From Granulosicoccus sp963833195 (GTDB lineage: Bacteria; Pseudomonadota; Gammaproteobacteria; Granulosicoccales; Granulosicoccaceae), in the NCBI GenBank assembly GCA_963833195.1, contig CAWHXF010000028.1, positions 1,364,001 to 1,428,000 on the forward strand: a stretch of DNA of 64,000 nt, written 5' to 3'. Below are positions 61,197-64,000 of this stretch, piece after piece (position 1 is the stretch's first letter; every line of letters begins with the position of its first letter). The notes under the pieces were generated by a model that was not told the DNA's origin, ran no database searches, and was given only the letters and a program-made list of their open reading frames with translations. Made by a program: the position numbers and the translations under genes.

Positions 61197-61262
61197 TCCG
61201 ATCGCTCCGGATCGGAAGGACGATTTTCGAATGAGCTCATTCGCGCCGATCCGCACGATCGG
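61197..61262. promoter_or_regulatory. Palindrome cluster upstream of the rhodanese-YeeE operon
   Basis: A perfect 16-bp palindrome CGAATGAGCTCATTCG lies at 61228-61243. On either side are inverted repeats with related arms: TCCGATC/GATCGGA with a 6-base spacer (61197-61216) and CCGATC/GATCGG with a 5-base spacer (about 61247-61262). They are 40-105 bases upstream of the rhodanese start, where regulator sites would be; a terminator role for the upstream region is the alternative. Confidence 0.6.
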
Positions 61263-61342
61263 ACCCTGCCCTCGAGTCGCCGCGCCCGGGCTGCCGCGCG
61301 AGGTGGTCGAGGGGACCGTGGGGCCGGGCCCTCGCGTTCGGT

Positions 61343-62494
61343 TCAGATATCCCCGACGACGGCGAGCAGACGACGACGGAAGGCGTCCAGGGTGAAGTCC
61401 TCCGCGGCCAGCAGCCGGCCCCTTCTCGCCATCTCGTCGCGCAGCCCCGCGTCGGTCGCCAGGCGATGGATGCGGTCAGCCAGGGCCGCGGTGTCGCCGA
61501 CGGGAACGATGTACCCGGTGGATCCCTCGTCGACGATCTCGGCGCACCCGCCGGCGTCGGTGGCCACCACCGGCAGCCCGGCCGCCATGGCCTCGATGAT
61601 GACCCCCGGCAGGCCCTCGTTGAACGAGGCCAGCGCGAAGATGTCCGTCGCGGCGAGGAACGGCACGACATCGTCCTGCCAGCCGTGCAGCGCGAGCGGG
61701 ACTCCGTTGTCGTCGGCGAACGTCCGGACCTTCTCGAGATAGCGTTCGGACTCGGCATCGCTCGTGTCGCCGACGACCGACATCCGGCAGTCCACGCCGC
61801 GCGCACGAACCTCGGCGATCGAGCGGGCCAGCACGTGGAGCCCCTTGCGCTCGTTGATGCTGCAGATCGTCAGGACATCGATGCCGTCGGCGGGCACCGA
61901 CGCGGGTTCCGTCGCGCCGGCGGCGACGAAACGCTCCAGGTCCCTGCCCGACGGAAGCAGCGTGGTCCGCCCCCGAAGCCACGCGCCGGACCAGCGCGGA
62001 AACGTGGTGCCCGACCCTCTGGATATCAGCGCGATGCGGTCCGTACCGACCGCGGCGGCCACGGCGTACGCGCCGAACGGCGTCGAGTTCTGCACGAACA
62101 GCAGCGTCCTGACGCGGCGCGACAATCGGGTGCGGGACAGGAGCAGGGCCGATCGGATGGAGCTCGCGACGACGAGATCGGTGCCGCCGGCAAGAAGCTG
62201 CCGATGCAGCCTGATCGAATACGCGAAGGCCTGGACGGCGGCGCTCAGCCGCGTGGACAGCCGCCCCCGTATCCAGCCCTTGCGGAAGGTGCGCAGGAAC
62301 GCCGGTGCCGGCACGATGCGCACGTCCAGGCCCCGCGCGCGCGCGGCCTCGGCCAGTGGGCCCTCGCCGATCGTGGCGAACTCGACCGCGATGCCGGAGT
62401 CCCGCGCGGCGACCGCCAGCAGCAGCAGGTTCTCCTGCGCCCCGTAGACCGCGGAGAACCGGTCCTCGAAGAATGTGATGCGCTCGGGCTGCAT
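61343..62494 (-). CDS. Glycosyltransferase family 4 protein
   Basis: 383-residue GT-B enzyme. The C-terminal nucleotide-sugar half has VLTICSINERKGLHVLARSI, LHGWQDDVVPFLAATDIFAL and ASFNEGLPGVIIEAMAAGLP with VVATDAGGCAEIVDEGSTGY, the E-x7-E signature of GT4. The N-terminal acceptor half begins ITFFEDRFSAVYGAQENLLL. It should add a sugar to a surface polysaccharide or lipid. Only ten bases separate it from the upstream glycosyltransferase gene, so they are one operon; the rest of the cluster is beyond the right edge or absent. Confidence 0.92.
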   Translation of the reverse strand: MQPERITFFEDRFSAVYGAQENLLLLAVAARDSGIAVEFATIGEGPLAEAARARGLDVRIVPAPAFLRTFRKGWIRGRLSTRLSAAVQAFAYSIRLHRQLLAGGTDLVVASSIRSALLLSRTRLSRRVRTLLFVQNSTPFGAYAVAAAVGTDRIALISRGSGTTFPRWSGAWLRGRTTLLPSGRDLERFVAAGATEPASVPADGIDVLTICSINERKGLHVLARSIAEVRARGVDCRMSVVGDTSDAESERYLEKVRTFADDNGVPLALHGWQDDVVPFLAATDIFALASFNEGLPGVIIEAMAAGLPVVATDAGGCAEIVDEGSTGYIVPVGDTAALADRIHRLATDAGLRDEMARRGRLLAAEDFTLDAFRRRLLAVVGDI

Positions 62495-62504
62495 GCGGTT
62501 CGTC

Positions 62505-63644
62505 CTAACGCGCGGCCGCCGACGCGAAGACCGTCTCGAAGCGCGCCGAGAACGCCTCCAGGTCCGTGTGCTCGCGCCCCCGGGCCGCCGCGGCGTCCGA
62601 CATCGTTCGTCGCTCGGCGGGCCGAAGCGCGCGGTAGCGTCCGATCGCGGACGCGATGGCGTCGGCGTCCGGGGAGGCTATGACGAACCCGGTGACGCCG
62701 TCGACGACGAGGTCGGCCACGCCGCCCACGGCGGTGGAGGCGACGGGCAGGCCGCAGTACATGGCCTCGATGATGACGCGCGGCACCCCCTCGTCGCGCG
62801 AGGGCAGCACCAGCAGGTCGTGGCTCCTGTAGAGATCGGCCAGGTCGGAGCGCACCCCCGTGGCCGTGATCCGCCCGGCGGCCTTCGCCGCGCGTGGGGC
62901 CACGACCTCGCGACGGTAGGCGTCGTCGCAGCTTCCGACCAGGGTCAGCACGGTGTCGTCACCCAGTCCCGCCACGGCGTCCAGGAGCTCCGCCACGCCC
63001 TTGCGGTCCGACAGCGCTCCGACGAACAGCACCCGGAGGGGCCCGTCGGCGCGGCGATCCCGCTCGGCCACCGGGCGGTCGAGATCCGCCTTCAGGGCCG
63101 TGCAGTCGACGGCGATGGGAACGGTCTCGACCGGGGGCGTGGAGCCGTAGCCCCGGGCGACCGAGACCCGCTCGGAGATGCGCAGCACGCGGCTGCACAG
63201 CGACGTGGCGAGTCGATCGGCCGGGTGGCTCGGCCTGCCCTGGATCTGCAGGTACATCACCACCGGGATCCGCAGCACCCGGGAGGCGAGCGCAACCGAG
63301 AGCACCGAGCGCACGTTGGAGCAGTACAGCACGTCGACCCGCCGCCCGCGCAGCGTCGACAGCACCCTCAGGTTGTGGCGCAGCAGTCCGGTCGAGTGGC
63401 GGAGCCGGTCGCGACGCGACGCGCCGACGACCGCTCCTCCGTAGACGTTCAGCGCGTTCGGGTAGGGAACCACGTCGACCGGGAAGCCTTCCGCGACGGC
63501 CCGATCGACGAAACGGCCGGTCTGGAAGAGCAGGCAGCGCGAGGCCTCGGCGGCGCGCCCGCGCAGCAGCGACAACATCGTGAGCTGCGCGCCGCCCACC
63601 TCCCTGCAATACGCGTCCACGAACACCACCTGCGGAACCACCAT
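62505..63644 (-). CDS. Glycosyltransferase family 4 protein, paralogue
   Basis: 379-residue GT-B enzyme. N-terminal VFVDAYCREVGGAQLTMLSL is the acceptor-domain opening; the C-terminal half has VLFVGALSDRKGVAELLDAV, GVRSDLADLYRSHDLLVLPS and RDEGVPRVIIEAMYCGLPVA with the GT4 E-x7-E motif, then STAVGGVADLVVDGVTGFVI. ATG 63644 (MVVPQV) has GAGG eight bases upstream; the open frame continues 82 codons further without similarity. Substrates unknown. It is the first gene of the pair on the minus strand. Confidence 0.92.
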   Translation of the reverse strand: MVVPQVVFVDAYCREVGGAQLTMLSLLRGRAAEASRCLLFQTGRFVDRAVAEGFPVDVVPYPNALNVYGGAVVGASRRDRLRHSTGLLRHNLRVLSTLRGRRVDVLYCSNVRSVLSVALASRVLRIPVVMYLQIQGRPSHPADRLATSLCSRVLRISERVSVARGYGSTPPVETVPIAVDCTALKADLDRPVAERDRRADGPLRVLFVGALSDRKGVAELLDAVAGLGDDTVLTLVGSCDDAYRREVVAPRAAKAAGRITATGVRSDLADLYRSHDLLVLPSRDEGVPRVIIEAMYCGLPVASTAVGGVADLVVDGVTGFVIASPDADAIASAIGRYRALRPAERRTMSDAAAARGREHTDLEAFSARFETVFASAAAR

Positions 63645-64000
63645 TTCTCGCCTCGAGGATCGCGATGGATGGGCGCCGGGAAGGTGGGAGGCGTTCCGTC
63701 CGTACGGGACGGATGATGCCCCATCCTCGTCGACCCGGGGGCGCGGACGGGAAGCCGAGGCGGTCGTGGCGGCCCGGCGCCTCGTCCGGAAGACGGCTCC
63801 GGTCGCTCGCGTCGTGCCGACGACGACGTCGCTCGTTTGCCTGGCGATTCGTCCCGGACCGGAACGAATGTTGTCCTCCTTCCCTAACACGTTGGCAATG
63901 TCATCGTCGTGTCATTTTCGACGACCGGGTAGTACCGTCCGGGCGGCGGAATCTCGATACTCGAGCAAGGTGCTGGCCCTCCCCTCTTCCCGACGGTCGG
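63645..64000. other. Upstream region of the glycosyltransferase operon, no gene seen
   Basis: 356 bases without a supported gene; the open minus frame up to 63890 has AAGGAGGA but no conserved sequence. About 63880-63950 is distinctly AT-richer than its surroundings and probably holds the promoter. The exact 12-mer TCGATACTCGAG at 63954-63965 repeats the core of the palindrome at 38680-38703. Confidence 0.5.

Noticed and set aside
63870..63890. AAGGAGGA with a possible ATT or GTG start extending the second glycosyltransferase
   Set aside because: The extension has no similarity to GT4 proteins and ATG 63644 has its own ribosome-binding site.

Overview
The window is very GC-rich (by eye about 70%) and gene-dense, with overlapping ATGA/GTGA/TGATG junctions. 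The rpsP-rimM-trmD-rplS block followed by htpG, Kef-type antiport, an ACR3/ArsH arsenic cassette, Tat-exported PhoX, RND efflux and phosphatidylcholine synthase fit a free-living, metabolically versatile proteobacterium, most likely a high-GC gammaproteobacterium. I cannot name the species.

0-20 kb: translation block on the minus strand (htpG partial at the left edge, rplS, trmD, rimM, rpsP); a membrane GGDEF-EAL protein; an SLC13-type permease with RCK_C domains; a three-gene ABC system whose two permeases each carry a C-terminal extracytoplasmic peptidase-like domain; an aldo/keto reductase; a SpoIIAA-like protein; an NYN-LOTUS protein; an orphan solute-binding protein; a KefG/KefC-like pair. 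20-30 kb: a HisA-like/CmoM-like methyltransferase fusion interrupted by a frameshift, an AEC transporter, glutamine-dependent NAD synthetase (frameshifted), a low-GC BrnT/antitoxin island, phosphatidylcholine synthase, HpaI-type aldolase and a GNAT. 30-40 kb: RND efflux pair, a Tat nitroreductase-like protein with a divergent LysR, NUDIX, TetR-SDR operon with a clear operator, a Uma2 gene flanked by palindromes, and a two-gene nucleotidyltransferase module.

40-52 kb: an RCC1-like secreted protein (frameshifted), a PhyH dioxygenase, a shortened MttB-family methyltransferase beside a sarcosine/dimethylglycine dehydrogenase-like protein, a propeller lipoprotein, PhoX (two frameshifts), a small membrane protein and a phytase-like esterase. 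52-64 kb: arsR-acr3-arsH, an OprB-like porin between decayed sequences (alpha/beta hydrolase and HsdR tail), a Tat metallo-beta-lactamase-fold hydrolase, a BON protein, a rhodanese-YeeE thiosulfate operon with palindromes upstream, and two family 4 glycosyltransferases.

Two themes stand out. Five reading-frame breaks (HisA/methyltransferase, nadE, RCC1-like, PhoX twice) are each repaired by removing one G or C from a short homopolymer, so they look more like consensus errors of one kind than independent decay. Second, several unusual domain architectures occur, above all the ABC permease-gluzincin pair and the HisA-like/CmoM-like fusion whose HisA part has lost both catalytic aspartates.
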